A stretch of 23,853 nt of DNA from Bacteroidota bacterium (GTDB taxonomy: Bacteria > Bacteroidota > Bacteroidia > Flavobacteriales > Weeksellaceae). The translations under genes were made by a program, and so were the position numbers. The stretch is from positions 1-23,853 of the forward strand of contig JAHIQD010000022.1 of assembly GCA_018902795.1 (NCBI GenBank), read 5' to 3'. Below, piece after piece: positions 1 through 7,356 of this stretch. Positions within the stretch are counted from its first letter, which is position 1, and each line of letters opens with the position of its first letter. Under the pieces are notes generated by a model that ran no database searches, was not told where the DNA came from, and saw only the letters and a program-made list of their open reading frames with translations.

Positions 1-23
1 AATAATTCTTCTTTGTCGATCAT
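1..23 (-). CDS. Possible 5' end of a minus-strand gene, cut by the window edge
   Basis: An ATG on the minus strand at 23-21 opens a frame of seven codons (M I D K E E L) that runs off the left edge. The first residues are charged and polar, as in many real cytoplasmic proteins, and the next 300 bp hold nothing else that would explain them. No clear TAnnTTTG promoter lies upstream on this strand. The piece is too short to identify and may not be a gene. Confidence 0.3.
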
Positions 24-49
24 AACTGTATAAAGGTTTAAAAATAGTA

Positions 50-111
50 AAAAGTTATTTCCGAAAAATTTCTGGGCTTTGAAGGGCCCAAAATTTTTCA
101 GAATAACTTTT
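50..111. repeat. Large imperfect inverted repeat (hairpin)
   Basis: Three arm pairs nest around one centre: 50-59 with 102-111 (AAAAGTTATT, 10 bp), 63-71 with 91-99 (GAAAAATTT, 9 bp) and 74-77 with 86-89 (GGGC/GCCC, 4 bp). The loop is 78-85, with small internal bulges at 60-62/100-101 and 72-73/90. It lies between a possible leftward gene start and pafA. It could be a structured leader, a small MITE-like element or a regulatory site. It does not look like a simple terminator, because no long T tract follows on either strand. Confidence 0.6.
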
Positions 112-180
112 CAACTTACACAGTTAGTGGGACGCTACCAAAAAAAATAAATATTTTATTTTGGAAATCAACACAGAATC

Positions 181-209
181 TTCATGGATAGTTCATGAGG
201 AGTTCATGA
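181..209 (+). promoter_or_regulatory. Three tandem TTCATG repeats, 11-bp period, upstream of pafA
   Basis: TTCATGG (181-187), TTCATGA (192-198) and TTCATGA (203-209) are separated by 4-bp spacers. Seven-bp direct repeats with an 11-bp period are the architecture of PhoB boxes in other bacteria, and pafA is a phosphatase gene. The array sits about 100 bp upstream of the likely transcription start, which is far for a classical Pho box. A regulatory role is an inference. Confidence 0.4.
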
Positions 210-256
210 GAATGCTTTCGGAAAAAACATTTCCCGGCTGCCTGAAACCTCCAACT

Positions 257-301
257 TTAAACATTACTTAACCTCAATCCCAACCAAACCTCTTATCTTT
301 G
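257..301 (+). promoter_or_regulatory. pafA promoter: TTAA direct repeat plus TAnnTTTG -7 element
   Basis: TATCTTTG at 294-301 matches the Bacteroidota -7 consensus TAnnTTTG and predicts a start near 305, about 20 nt before the pafA ATG. No TTTG stands at the -33 position (271-274 reads ACCT). Instead TTAAAC (257-262) and TTAACC (268-273) form a direct repeat with an 11-bp period ending at about -32, where a PhoB/PhoP-type activator would bind. A weak -33 with an activator site is what an inducible promoter would show. Confidence 0.5.
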
Positions 302-324
302 TATTTCATAAAAAGTAAAAAACC

Positions 325-1968
325 ATGTCAAGAAAAATTCAGATTTTATGTTTCGTTTTTCTGTCGCTGTTCAGCCTGAACGCGCAAAAAAATAAATCTT
401 CCCAACCCGAAAGACCAAAACTCATGGTGGGTTTGGTAGTCGATCAGATGCGGTGGGATTTTTTGTACCGTTATTACGAAAAATATGGCAGTGATGGCTT
501 TAAGCGCCTTTTAAATCAGGGATATTCGCTGAATAATGTTCATATTAATTATATTCCGACTTATACCGCAGTGGGGCATACTACCATTTATACCGGGTCA
601 GTTCCCGCCATTCACGGAATTGCCGGGAATGACTGGTTTGATAAAGCCACAGGGAAAAATGTGTACTGCACAACGGATGATAGTGTAAAGCCCGTTGGAA
701 CGGCGGATGCTAAAGTGGGAAGCCATTCACCAAAAAATCTCTGGGCAACTACCGTGACTGATCAGCTGAGACTGGCGACGAATTTTCAGGCAAAAGTGGT
801 GGGCGTTTCTTTAAAAGACAGAGCCTCCATTCTTCCCGCAGGACATAACCCGACCGGAGCGTATTGGTTTGATGATTCGACAGGGAATTTTGTGACGAGT
901 TCTTATTATATGCAGGCTTTGCCAAAATGGGTGAATGATTTTAATGCACAGAAAATACCGGATGAACTGGTGAAAAACGGTTGGAATACTTTGCTTCCCA
1001 TCAGCCAGTACACAGAAAGTTCTCCCGATAATTCGCCATGGGAAGGACTTTTGGGCAGTGCAAAAACACCGACTTTCCCTTACAGCAATCTTCCCGCCGA
1101 TTACCAGGCCAAAAAGGATAATATCCGTTCCACCCCCTTTGGAAATACACTTACCCTGAAAATTGCCGAAGCGGCCATCAAAGGAGAAAATTTAGGTGCC
1201 GGTGCGGTGACCGATTTTCTTGCCATTAATTTAGCTTCTACCGATTATGCCGGTCATAAATTCGGACCCAATTCAATTGAAGTCGAAGATGTTTATTTAA
1301 GATTAGACCGGGATTTGGCAGAATTTTTTAAATATTTGGATCAGAATATCGGCAAAAATCAATATACGGTTTTTCTTTCTGCAGATCACGGCGGTGCACA
1401 TTCTGTGGGTTTTATGCAGGAACACCAAATGCCGGCCGGATTTTATGGAGAAGATAATAAAGAGTTTAATAAAATGTTGAAAGACCGGTTTAGCGTGGAT
1501 AATTTGATTGCCAAAGTGACCAATAATCAGGTGTATTTGGATGATAAAGTGATCTCTGACAATAAACTGGATTCCGAACAAGTGAAACAGGCACTCCTTG
1601 ATATTTTAAATAAGGACAAATCTGTTTTATTTGCAGTGGATATGAAAAAAGCGGGTTCATCTTCTGTTCCCGAACCTCTGAAAACCCGTATTGTTAATGG
1701 ATACAATTGGCAGAGATCAGGTGATATTCAGGTGATTTATCACGATTCCTGGCTGCCGGCATATTCCAAACTGGGAACCACCCACGGTGCATGGAATTCC
1801 TACGATTCGCATATTCCGTTAATTTTTATGGGTTGGGGAATTAAAAACGGGGAAAGCAACAGGGAGTATAACATGACCGATATTGCGCCCACGCTCTCGG
1901 CACTTCTGCATATTCAGTTCCCAAGCGGAAATATCGGCAACCCGATTGTCGAAGTAATTGGGAAATAA
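325..1968 (+). CDS. pafA: PafA-type alkaline phosphatase (alkaline phosphatase superfamily)
   Basis: This is a secreted or periplasmic zinc phosphomonoesterase that releases phosphate from organic phosphate esters. Residues 1-20 form a signal peptide ending in NAQ. The active-site set of the Elizabethkingia PafA family is visible: D40 (VVDQMRWD), nucleophile T81 (YIPTYTAVGH), N102, K164 and R166 (SLKDR), D307 and H311 (STDYAGH), D354-H355 (SADHGG) and H487 (TTHGAW). The Asn, Lys and Arg around the phosphate distinguish PafA from the phosphodiesterase (NPP) branch. The length of 547 residues is close to known PafA. The gene stands alone, with its own promoter, 11-bp-period repeats upstream and a terminator directly after it. 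Phosphate control is likely but unproven. Confidence 0.93.
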   Translation: MSRKIQILCFVFLSLFSLNAQKNKSSQPERPKLMVGLVVDQMRWDFLYRYYEKYGSDGFKRLLNQGYSLNNVHINYIPTYTAVGHTTIYTGSVPAIHGIAGNDWFDKATGKNVYCTTDDSVKPVGTADAKVGSHSPKNLWATTVTDQLRLATNFQAKVVGVSLKDRASILPAGHNPTGAYWFDDSTGNFVTSSYYMQALPKWVNDFNAQKIPDELVKNGWNTLLPISQYTESSPDNSPWEGLLGSAKTPTFPYSNLPADYQAKKDNIRSTPFGNTLTLKIAEAAIKGENLGAGAVTDFLAINLASTDYAGHKFGPNSIEVEDVYLRLDRDLAEFFKYLDQNIGKNQYTVFLSADHGGAHSVGFMQEHQMPAGFYGEDNKEFNKMLKDRFSVDNLIAKVTNNQVYLDDKVISDNKLDSEQVKQALLDILNKDKSVLFAVDMKKAGSSSVPEPLKTRIVNGYNWQRSGDIQVIYHDSWLPAYSKLGTTHGAWNSYDSHIPLIFMGWGIKNGESNREYNMTDIAPTLSALLHIQFPSGNIGNPIVEVIGK

Positions 1969-2002
1969 ATTTCAAAAAGTATTTGGAATTAAAACGATAA
2001 TG

Positions 2003-2027
2003 AAAACTGCCTAAGGGCAGTTTTTTT
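2003..2027 (+). terminator. Intrinsic terminator of pafA
   Basis: A 9-bp stem, AAAACTGCC (2003-2011) with GGCAGTTTT (2016-2024), has a TAAG loop, and the run of T extends to 2027. It lies 34 bp after the pafA stop. Confidence 0.85.
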
Positions 2028-2145
2028 GGTGAAAAATCCGCGGAATCCTACTTTATTGGAATACTTCATTTAAGTCAAAGAAGTTTCATTTCTAAAATAG
2101 ATACGCGCAGATAGCCATTTGTTTGAAACTTTCTGACCGTCAAAT

Positions 2146-2171
2146 AAAAAAACCGCTTCAAAAGCGGTTTT
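2146..2171 (-). terminator. Intrinsic terminator of the DUF4136 gene
   Basis: A 10-bp stem, AAAACCGCTT (2149-2158) with AAGCGGTTTT (2162-2171), has a 3-nt loop. Read on the minus strand it is followed by a T tract (the A run at 2146-2152), and it sits 15 bp beyond the stop of the leftward gene. Confidence 0.85.
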
Positions 2172-2186
2172 CTTTATAACGTAAAT

Positions 2187-2720
2187 TTATTTTCCTTTCT
2201 GAGGCGGATAATTCGCCATAATCTCAGCAACAATTTCCGGGATCTGTTTCTGTTTTGACTTTGGAGAATCTACCGAAATTCCGCTGCCGGTTCCCTGCCA
2301 AACCAGTTTCTGGGTTTTTGAGTCGATCAGATCAATAATCAGAGCGCCCTGGTTGTAATTGGAAGTCCAGGTTCTGTTCATCCCAACGCCCCATCCGAAA
2401 GGCCCGCCCCATCCGTACATGCCGTAAGGTCTTGAACTTTGTACATCCTGAACTTTTTTGTGGTTCGCTTTCACATTGACAATTAAATCAGGAGTTTCGG
2501 AAACATTTAAACCTTTAGTCTGCAGCTGTTTGGAAACCTCGTTCAGTACGCGGTCCTTATCAATGTCATTCAACTTAAGATCGTCGATTCTCAGTTTATA
2601 GGTTCTGTACGTGTTGAAATTTGCGGTTTCTGCGTAATCAGATTTTACCTGAAACGGACTGCAGGAAGTAAATCCTAATGTTGCAGCAGCCAAAAGAAGA
2701 AAAGCATATTTTTTGCTCAT
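2187..2720 (-). CDS. DUF4136-family lipoprotein
   Basis: An outer-membrane or periplasmic lipoprotein of unknown function. I chose the ATG at 2720 because it gives a clean lipoprotein signal: MSKK, a hydrophobic stretch, then the lipobox LGFTSC with the lipidated Cys at residue 20. The frame opens 15 codons earlier, but that extension would bury the signal. The mature part shows the DUF4136 pattern: DYAETANFNTYRTYK near the start, a Gly/Trp-rich middle (YGWGGPFGWG), ALIIDLIDSKTQKLVWQGTGSG, and an end with IVAEIMANYPP. Length is 177 residues. It follows the DUF5522 gene by 57 bp on the same strand and is probably cotranscribed with it. Confidence 0.88.
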   Translation of the reverse strand: MSKKYAFLLLAAATLGFTSCSPFQVKSDYAETANFNTYRTYKLRIDDLKLNDIDKDRVLNEVSKQLQTKGLNVSETPDLIVNVKANHKKVQDVQSSRPYGMYGWGGPFGWGVGMNRTWTSNYNQGALIIDLIDSKTQKLVWQGTGSGISVDSPKSKQKQIPEIVAEIMANYPPQKGK

Positions 2721-2777
2721 TGCTTTAAAATTTATTTTGCGGCATTCGCTGATGGTTGATTTCATTGTAATTAATTA

Positions 2778-2957
2778 TTAAATTTTTTTAATCGGTTTTA
2801 TAAAACGGTCGGTTTTTTTATCATAGCCATAGGGACAGTGCTTACAGCCACTTTTGCAGCAATAGCCGCGCTTCAGGTGGAATTTCTCTGTAAAAACCTT
2901 ATAACCCTGTCCGTTATAATAAAAGTCCTCATTTTCTTTGATGGTATTTTCGCTCAT
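2778..2957 (-). CDS. DUF5522 small cysteine-rich protein
   Basis: A 59-residue protein starting at the ATG at 2957 and ending with TAA at 2778. Its hallmark is KRGYCCKSGCKHCPYGY (residues 30-46), with cysteines at 33, 34, 38 and 41. The C-x3-C-x2-C core suggests metal binding, or otherwise a redox motif. This matches the small DUF5522 family of Bacteroidota; its function is unknown to me. The gene is followed by the DUF4136 lipoprotein on the same strand, and 39 bp separate it from the divergent gene starting at 2997. It fills what would otherwise look like an empty intergenic stretch. Confidence 0.8.
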   Translation of the reverse strand: MSENTIKENEDFYYNGQGYKVFTEKFHLKRGYCCKSGCKHCPYGYDKKTDRFIKPIKKI

Positions 2958-2984
2958 GGGTTAAATCAAAACGGCTGAATATTT

Positions 2985-2992
2985 TATCTTTG
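2985..2992 (+). promoter_or_regulatory. -7 element for a probably leaderless mRNA
   Basis: TATCTTTG ends only 4 nt before the ATG at 2997. In Bacteroidota promoters transcription starts about 4-5 nt after this element, so the message would begin at or next to the start codon. No good TTTG is found at -33. Confidence 0.5.
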
Positions 2993-2996
2993 TCAG

Positions 2997-3329
2997 ATGA
3001 TTATCGTCTGCCAGTCACTCCTCAAAAATACAAAAATTTCAGCGATCACGCTTTTCCCTTTCATCATCCTGAGGAAACCGGAGTCGCAGCAGGACAGCGT
3101 ACTGATCAATCACGAAAAAATTCACCTGCGTCAGCAGCTTGAAATGCTGATTGTTTTCTTTTATCTGTGGTATGTGATAGAATATTACTACTGGTATTTC
3201 CGGCTGAAGGATTCCTTTTCAGCGTACCGATACATTTCCTTCGAGCGTGAAGCGTATGCCATGGAAAATGATTTTAATTATCTCGAAACAAGAAAATTCT
3301 GGAGTTTCCGGAAGTATATTGCTCATTAA
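2997..3329 (+). CDS. Small HExxH membrane protein, M56-like metallopeptidase fragment fold
   Basis: A 110-residue protein with a zinc-peptidase type motif, NHEKIHLRQQ (H39, E40, H43), a hydrophobic aromatic segment at about 51-67 (LIVFFYLWYVIEYYYWYF), and then FEREAYAME, where E85 could be the third zinc ligand. The order HEKIH, membrane helix, Glu resembles the core of BlaR1/M56 peptidases, but the usual transmembrane scaffold and sensor are missing. A substrate cannot be named. The first ATG is only 4 nt after a -7 element, and the next ATG (residue 50) would delete the motif, so the first ATG is preferred. The gene is divergent from the DUF5522 gene. Confidence 0.72.
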   Translation: MIIVCQSLLKNTKISAITLFPFIILRKPESQQDSVLINHEKIHLRQQLEMLIVFFYLWYVIEYYYWYFRLKDSFSAYRYISFEREAYAMENDFNYLETRKFWSFRKYIAH

Positions 3330-3332
3330 TAT

Positions 3333-3426
3333 TTGGGCGCCTTTTCCGGCTTTCACTACTCGCTTCCCGGCTCCTGGCGTCACCGGGAGAGCTCAGACAG
3401 GCCGTTCAATCCGGGCCGCAACAAGG
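3333..3426. repeat. GC-rich non-coding block, possible interspersed repeat
   Basis: Directly after the stop at 3329 the base composition jumps to strongly GC-rich and drops back to AT-rich at about 3427. It contains a short hairpin, TCCCGG (3365-3370) with CCGGGA (3383-3388), loop 12 nt. A frame continues through it (3247-3429), but it is read out of frame with the upstream gene and has no start of its own. I believe similar tails follow genes in related Chryseobacterium genomes, but that is from memory and not searched. Confidence 0.4.
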
Positions 3427-3466
3427 TAATCATAGAAAATGCAGTTTCAAAAAAACCGTAAAAACG

Positions 3467-3494
3467 ATCCTTCATCCATCATCCTTCATCCAAC
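3467..3494 (+). repeat. Two-copy 14-bp tandem repeat
   Basis: ATCCTTCATCCATC (3467-3480) is followed directly by ATCCTTCATCCAAC (3481-3494), 12 of 14 bases equal. It lies in the 5' region of the deaminase gene. Simple slippage repeats of this kind are common in intergenic DNA. Confidence 0.6.
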
Positions 3495-3521
3495 ATCTAA
3501 GCAGTTCTCAAAAACTTTCCC

Positions 3522-3529
3522 GAAATTTG
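3522..3529 (+). promoter_or_regulatory. Weak -7-like element next to the deaminase start
   Basis: GAAATTTG ends 4 nt before the ATG at 3534. It keeps the TTTG half of TAnnTTTG but lacks the TA. The same octamer stands 5 nt before the truA start (18244-18251), which hints at a leaderless arrangement. Confidence 0.35.
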
Positions 3530-3533
3530 CACC

Positions 3534-4448
3534 ATGAAAATTCCCGGTATTTCAATTCCTGTCATTCAGATTCCTTTGGAGAGCAGCATCAGGCTGTTTA
3601 TGAAAAGAGAAGATCTGATCCATCCGGAAATATCCGGAAACAAATACTGGAAACTCTTTTATAACATCGGTCACTATCTGGAACAGAATCCTGAAAAACC
3701 TTTTATCATTACTTTCGGTGGTGCTTTTTCCAATCACATCGCTGCGGTTTCTGCTTTGGGAAGAGATTTGGGATTAAAAACTTTGGGCATCATCCGCGGT
3801 GGGGAACTCCATGATAAATGGCAGGAAAACCCGACCCTGAAATTCGCTCAGGAAAACGGAATGGATTTCCGCTTTGTAACGAGAGCGGAATACAGAAACA
3901 AGGAATCTTTAACCCAAATTCTTGAAAATGAATTTCCCGACGCTTTAATTATTCCGGAAGGAGGAACCAACAAATCCGCTGTGGAAGGCGTTCAGCACAT
4001 GCTGAATAATGAAACAAAAAGTTTTGATTATCTTTGCACCGCAGTCGGAACCGGAGGAACCGTGGCCGGCCTGTCGAAATTTGCAGAAGATCATCAGAAG
4101 GTTCTGGGTTTTAAAGCGGTAAATGATGATTCGCTGAACGACAGTGTTTTAAATCTTTCAGGAAAAAAGAATTTTGAACTCATCGACGCACATGAAGGAG
4201 GGTACGGCAAAATAACTGACGGAAATATCCGTTTTATCAATAATTTTTCCGAAATATCCGGAATTCAGCTGGATCCCGTGTACACCGGAAAAATGATGAA
4301 GAAGATTTTTGAACTGATTGAAGAAGATTTTTTTCCGGAAAACTGCAGCATTCTGGCTTTCCACACCGGAGGTCTGCAGGGAATTGACGGAGCCAACGGA
4401 ATGCTGAAAAAACAGAACAGGCCGTTGATCAATGTAACAAAAAGTTGA
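3534..4448 (+). CDS. PLP-dependent ACC deaminase / D-cysteine desulfhydrase family protein
   Basis: A 304-residue fold-type II PLP enzyme. K37 in EISGNKYWKL is the expected Schiff-base lysine. GGAFSNHIAAVSALG (about 61-75) forms the loop that binds the substrate carboxylate, and TAVGTGGTVAGL (about 169-180) is the glycine-rich loop that binds the PLP phosphate. The family breaks down D-cysteine to pyruvate, sulfide and ammonia, or deaminates 1-aminocyclopropane-1-carboxylate. I cannot decide between the two from sequence; D-cysteine desulfhydrase activity is the more usual one in non-plant-associated bacteria. It heads a plus-strand series, with a hydrolase gene starting 14 bp after its stop. 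Confidence 0.88.
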   Translation: MKIPGISIPVIQIPLESSIRLFMKREDLIHPEISGNKYWKLFYNIGHYLEQNPEKPFIITFGGAFSNHIAAVSALGRDLGLKTLGIIRGGELHDKWQENPTLKFAQENGMDFRFVTRAEYRNKESLTQILENEFPDALIIPEGGTNKSAVEGVQHMLNNETKSFDYLCTAVGTGGTVAGLSKFAEDHQKVLGFKAVNDDSLNDSVLNLSGKKNFELIDAHEGGYGKITDGNIRFINNFSEISGIQLDPVYTGKMMKKIFELIEEDFFPENCSILAFHTGGLQGIDGANGMLKKQNRPLINVTKS

Positions 4449-4462
4449 ACGAACAACAGTGT

Positions 4463-5512
4463 ATGAAGAAAATATTTTTTACCCTTACGCTACTCATTTT
4501 ATCGAAATTCCATGCACAGGGCTGGAAAAACGATGATCAGTACATCCAGAAATTTGCTTCCTATGCAGTGGAAGAGATGGAAAAATACAAAATCCCCGCG
4601 TCGATCACTTTAGCGCAGGGGCTTCTGGAAACAGGAGGCGGACAAAGCCGTCTCGCGCAGGAAGGCAAAAATCATTTCGGTATTAAATGCAAGGAAGACT
4701 GGACCGGGAAGACGATGAAACACAGCGATGACGCTCCCAACGAATGTTTCCGTGTGTATGACGATCCCCGGGAATCCTACGAAGACCACTCCAAATTCTT
4801 GGCATACAGAAAATTTTATGTCAATCTTTTCAATCTTGATATGAAAGATTATAAAGGATGGGCTCATGGTCTTAAAAAAGCAGGATATGCTACAAATCCG
4901 CGTTATGCCTACATACTGATTGATAAAATAGAAAAGTACAGACTGTACGAATTCGATAATTCCAGTTCCAGAGAAGTGCTTTATACCGTTTTGAAACTCT
5001 ATCCCGGTTTACAGGACGACAGGATCTTTATGGCACAGGTGGATCAGAGCAAAGCAAGCTCGAAGCCGTTTACTTCAGGCAACGCTCATCAGCCGGCCAT
5101 CTTTGCAAAACAGCAGAAACAGGATGACAGGATTAAAACCAAATCTGAAATACTGAATTCGATCCTGGTGAAAAACCATCCCAATGGCGACAGAAAATTT
5201 GTCATTATTCCGGAGGATACAGACCTGACTTCCATCTCGAAAAAATTCGGGGTTTCGGAGAGCAAACTGATGAAATGGAACGAACTGGATGGAGGACAGC
5301 TGAGAAAAAATGACGTACTTTTTCTGGAATCCAAAGCGTCGGCCGGAAATGTGGCGACTTACAAAGCGGAAGTGGGAGAGTCGATGCACGATGTTTCACA
5401 AAAATTCGGAATCAAACTGAGCAAGCTGTATTCTAAAAACCGAATGTCTTTCGGTGAACAGCCTAAAGCAGGACAGCTGATTTATCTTAAGGATAAGAAA
5501 CCGCGGAGTTAG
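4463..5512 (+). CDS. Secreted GH73 glucosaminidase with two LysM domains
   Basis: A peptidoglycan hydrolase. The ATG at 4463 was chosen because it starts a standard signal peptide (MKKIFFTLTLLILSKFHAQG); a TTG 18 bp upstream would prefix it with polar residues. The catalytic domain spans about 25-170, with E56 in TLAQGLLETGGG as general acid, then NHFGIKC and YDDPRESYEDHSKFL, and it ends with GYATNPRYAYILIDKIEKY, all typical of FlgJ/AcmA-like glucosaminidases. A linker is followed by two LysM modules at about 245-292 and 298-346 (TDLTSISKKFGVSESKLMKWN; ESMHDVSQKFGIKLSKLYSKN) that bind peptidoglycan. Length is 349 residues. It may act in daughter-cell separation or wall turnover. It lies between the deaminase gene (14 bp) and hemL (31 bp). 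Confidence 0.9.
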   Translation: MKKIFFTLTLLILSKFHAQGWKNDDQYIQKFASYAVEEMEKYKIPASITLAQGLLETGGGQSRLAQEGKNHFGIKCKEDWTGKTMKHSDDAPNECFRVYDDPRESYEDHSKFLAYRKFYVNLFNLDMKDYKGWAHGLKKAGYATNPRYAYILIDKIEKYRLYEFDNSSSREVLYTVLKLYPGLQDDRIFMAQVDQSKASSKPFTSGNAHQPAIFAKQQKQDDRIKTKSEILNSILVKNHPNGDRKFVIIPEDTDLTSISKKFGVSESKLMKWNELDGGQLRKNDVLFLESKASAGNVATYKAEVGESMHDVSQKFGIKLSKLYSKNRMSFGEQPKAGQLIYLKDKKPRS

Positions 5513-5543
5513 ATTCACGAAAAATTTTAAAAAAAATTCAAAA

Positions 5544-6827
5544 ATGTTATATCAGAGAAGTTCGGCTTTATTCGATGAAGCGTACCAATATATTCCGGGT
5601 GGAGTAAATTCTCCTGTCCGTGCATTCAAATCCGTTGGGGGCGTTCCGGTTTTTATGAAATCTGCCAAAGGCGCTTATATGACGGATGTAGATGATCATA
5701 CCTATATCGATTACATCAATTCGTGGGGACCGGCCATCCTGGGACACACGCATCCGGAGGTTCTGGAAGCCATTAAAAAGCAGGCAGAAAACGGGTTTTC
5801 CTATGGGACACCTTCAGAACTGGAAACTGAAATCGCTAAATTAATTGTAGAAAACGTTCCGAATATCGACCAGATCCGAATGGTTTCTTCCGGTACTGAA
5901 GCCTGTATGAGTGCCATCCGCCTTGCAAGAGGTTTTACCGGAAGAGATAAATTCATCAAATTCGAAGGCTGCTATCACGGACATTCCGATTCATTTTTAA
6001 TTAAAGCCGGAAGCGGGGCTGCCACTTTCGGGAATCCGAATTCTCCGGGAGTTACCGCCGGTACAGCTAAAGACACTTTGTTGGCAAGATATAATGATAT
6101 TGAACAGGTGGAAGATTTGTTCCGACACAATCAGGGAGAGATTGCTGCCATTATTGTAGAACCTGTTGCAGGAAACATGGGCTGCGTATTGCCTGAAAAT
6201 AATTTTCTTCAGAATTTAAGAAAACTCTGTGACGAAAACGGTGCTTTATTGATTTTTGATGAAGTGATGACCGGTTTCCGTTTAGGTTTTGGCGGAGCGC
6301 AGGAAGTTTTTAATGTGAAAGCCGACTTGGTGACTTACGGAAAAGTGATCGGCGGCGGACTTCCCGTAGGAGCTTTCGCAGGAAGAAACGAAATTATGGA
6401 TCACCTTGCTCCGAAAGGTGCCGTATATCAGGCCGGAACTTTAAGCGGAAATCCGTTGGCAATGCGGGCGGGTCTGACGACGCTTGAACTGATCAGAAAA
6501 GATGAAAACTTTTATCAGAATATCAATAAAACCGCGGAAACACTCGATTTTGAAATCGGAAAGATTTTAAATGCAAAAAATATCCCACACCGGATCAACA
6601 GAAAAGGCTCCATGATGAGTGTGTTTTTTCATGTGAATGCTGTTTCCAATTTTGATGAAGCGGCGCAGGCCAATCACGCGCTGTTCAACAATTTCTTCCA
6701 TCAGCTGCTTGCAAACGGAATTTATCTTCCGCCGAGTGGTTACGAAACCTGGTTTATTTCCGATGCCATTAAGGAAAAAGAAATCGACAGAACGCTGGAA
6801 GTGATTCGCAAATTTGAGTATTCATGA
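5544..6827 (+). CDS. hemL: Glutamate-1-semialdehyde 2,1-aminomutase
   Basis: Converts glutamate-1-semialdehyde to 5-aminolevulinate, the last step of the C5 entry to haem synthesis, in the cytoplasm with PLP. The 427 residues are full family length. Visible marks are FIPGGVNSPVR-type N-terminus (YIPGGVNSPVRAF), SSGTEACMSAIRLARGFTGR, GCYHGHSDSF, FDEVMTGFRLG and the PLP lysine K267 in TYGKVIGGGLPVGAFAG. The enzyme looks intact. What is odd is its end: the last 37 codons and stop (6714-6827) recur in diverged form at 11247-11360, and no terminator follows the stop here. The tail of this copy was probably delivered by the island that begins right after it. Confidence 0.96.
   Translation: MLYQRSSALFDEAYQYIPGGVNSPVRAFKSVGGVPVFMKSAKGAYMTDVDDHTYIDYINSWGPAILGHTHPEVLEAIKKQAENGFSYGTPSELETEIAKLIVENVPNIDQIRMVSSGTEACMSAIRLARGFTGRDKFIKFEGCYHGHSDSFLIKAGSGAATFGNPNSPGVTAGTAKDTLLARYNDIEQVEDLFRHNQGEIAAIIVEPVAGNMGCVLPENNFLQNLRKLCDENGALLIFDEVMTGFRLGFGGAQEVFNVKADLVTYGKVIGGGLPVGAFAGRNEIMDHLAPKGAVYQAGTLSGNPLAMRAGLTTLELIRKDENFYQNINKTAETLDFEIGKILNAKNIPHRINRKGSMMSVFFHVNAVSNFDEAAQANHALFNNFFHQLLANGIYLPPSGYETWFISDAIKEKEIDRTLEVIRKFEYS
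6714..6827 (+). repeat. Left copy of the hemL-tail direct repeat (attL-like)
   Basis: These 114 bp match 11247-11360 at 102 positions, in the same orientation and 4533 bp away. Eleven of the 12 differences leave the protein or stop unchanged; one changes Thr to Ile. The longest identical run is 45 bp, 6749-6793 against 11282-11326, and is the best candidate for the crossover core. Confidence 0.88.
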
Positions 6828-6968
6828 TAGCTCAACTAATACAGTAAAATACACTTCAGCTAGCTATAGAAGGTCATGCGGAATATAAATATTGAAAGAG
6901 TTTTTAAATTATATCCTCATTGGATGTAAATAATAGGGTGTTCTGCTATTATACAGTAAAACATTTGT

Positions 6969-7202
6969 TTAAGAGTGCTTTTTCTCAATACATTTCTCTA
7001 GAAAGTCACTTGTAGTAATATTGAATTGAGTACAGATTTTTTGCATAAGCACAAAATCAATTTTCTTAATTCTGCCATTCTCTATTTTAGAGAGTTTACT
7101 TTGGGAGATGTGTAGGGTTTCGGTTAATTGTTCTTGTGATATCATTTTGCTTTCTCTTAATTTTTTAATTTTGAATCCCAAATCTATACTGTACATTTCC
7201 AT
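6969..7202 (-). CDS. Small XRE-family HTH transcriptional regulator
   Basis: A 77-residue single-domain DNA-binding protein of the Cro/C1 type. The helix-turn-helix covers about residues 9-62: GFKIKKLRESKMISQEQLTE, then LHISQSKLSKIENGR with the recognition helix, then LMQKICTQFNITTSDFLE. It has no partner domain for ligand sensing. A second in-frame ATG at 7196 would shorten it by two residues. It is divergent from the precursor-peptide gene, with 281 bp between them holding a double dyad at 7357-7391, so it most likely represses or activates the peptide genes and perhaps itself. It is a regulator of the island and not of hemL, judging by position. Confidence 0.85.
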   Translation of the reverse strand: MEMYSIDLGFKIKKLRESKMISQEQLTETLHISQSKLSKIENGRIKKIDFVLMQKICTQFNITTSDFLEKCIEKKHS

Positions 7203-7248
7203 TTATATTTTCAGTTAGTCAAGAACCTTCGTTAAAGTATCTTGATTA

Positions 7249-7256
7249 CAAACATA
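7249..7256 (-). promoter_or_regulatory. -7 element for the XRE regulator
   Basis: Read on the minus strand this is TATGTTTG, a full match to TAnnTTTG. It predicts a start near 7245 and a leader of about 42 nt before the ATG at 7202. No TTTG was found at the -33 position. Confidence 0.5.
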
Positions 7257-7356
7257 AAAAATAATTTCAGATAAATTTTACGGGAATCCGTAAATAGATC
7301 TTTTTAATATCCTTTATACAAATTCATAAATGAAGGGACAAATTCACCAAAATTTC

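Noticed and set aside
3247..3429. Open frame through the GC-rich block
   Set aside because: It starts inside the HExxH gene in another frame and only stays open because GC-rich DNA has few stops.
3467..3494. Short CRISPR-like tandem repeat
   Set aside because: Only two adjoining copies without spacers and no cas genes; ordinary slippage repeat.
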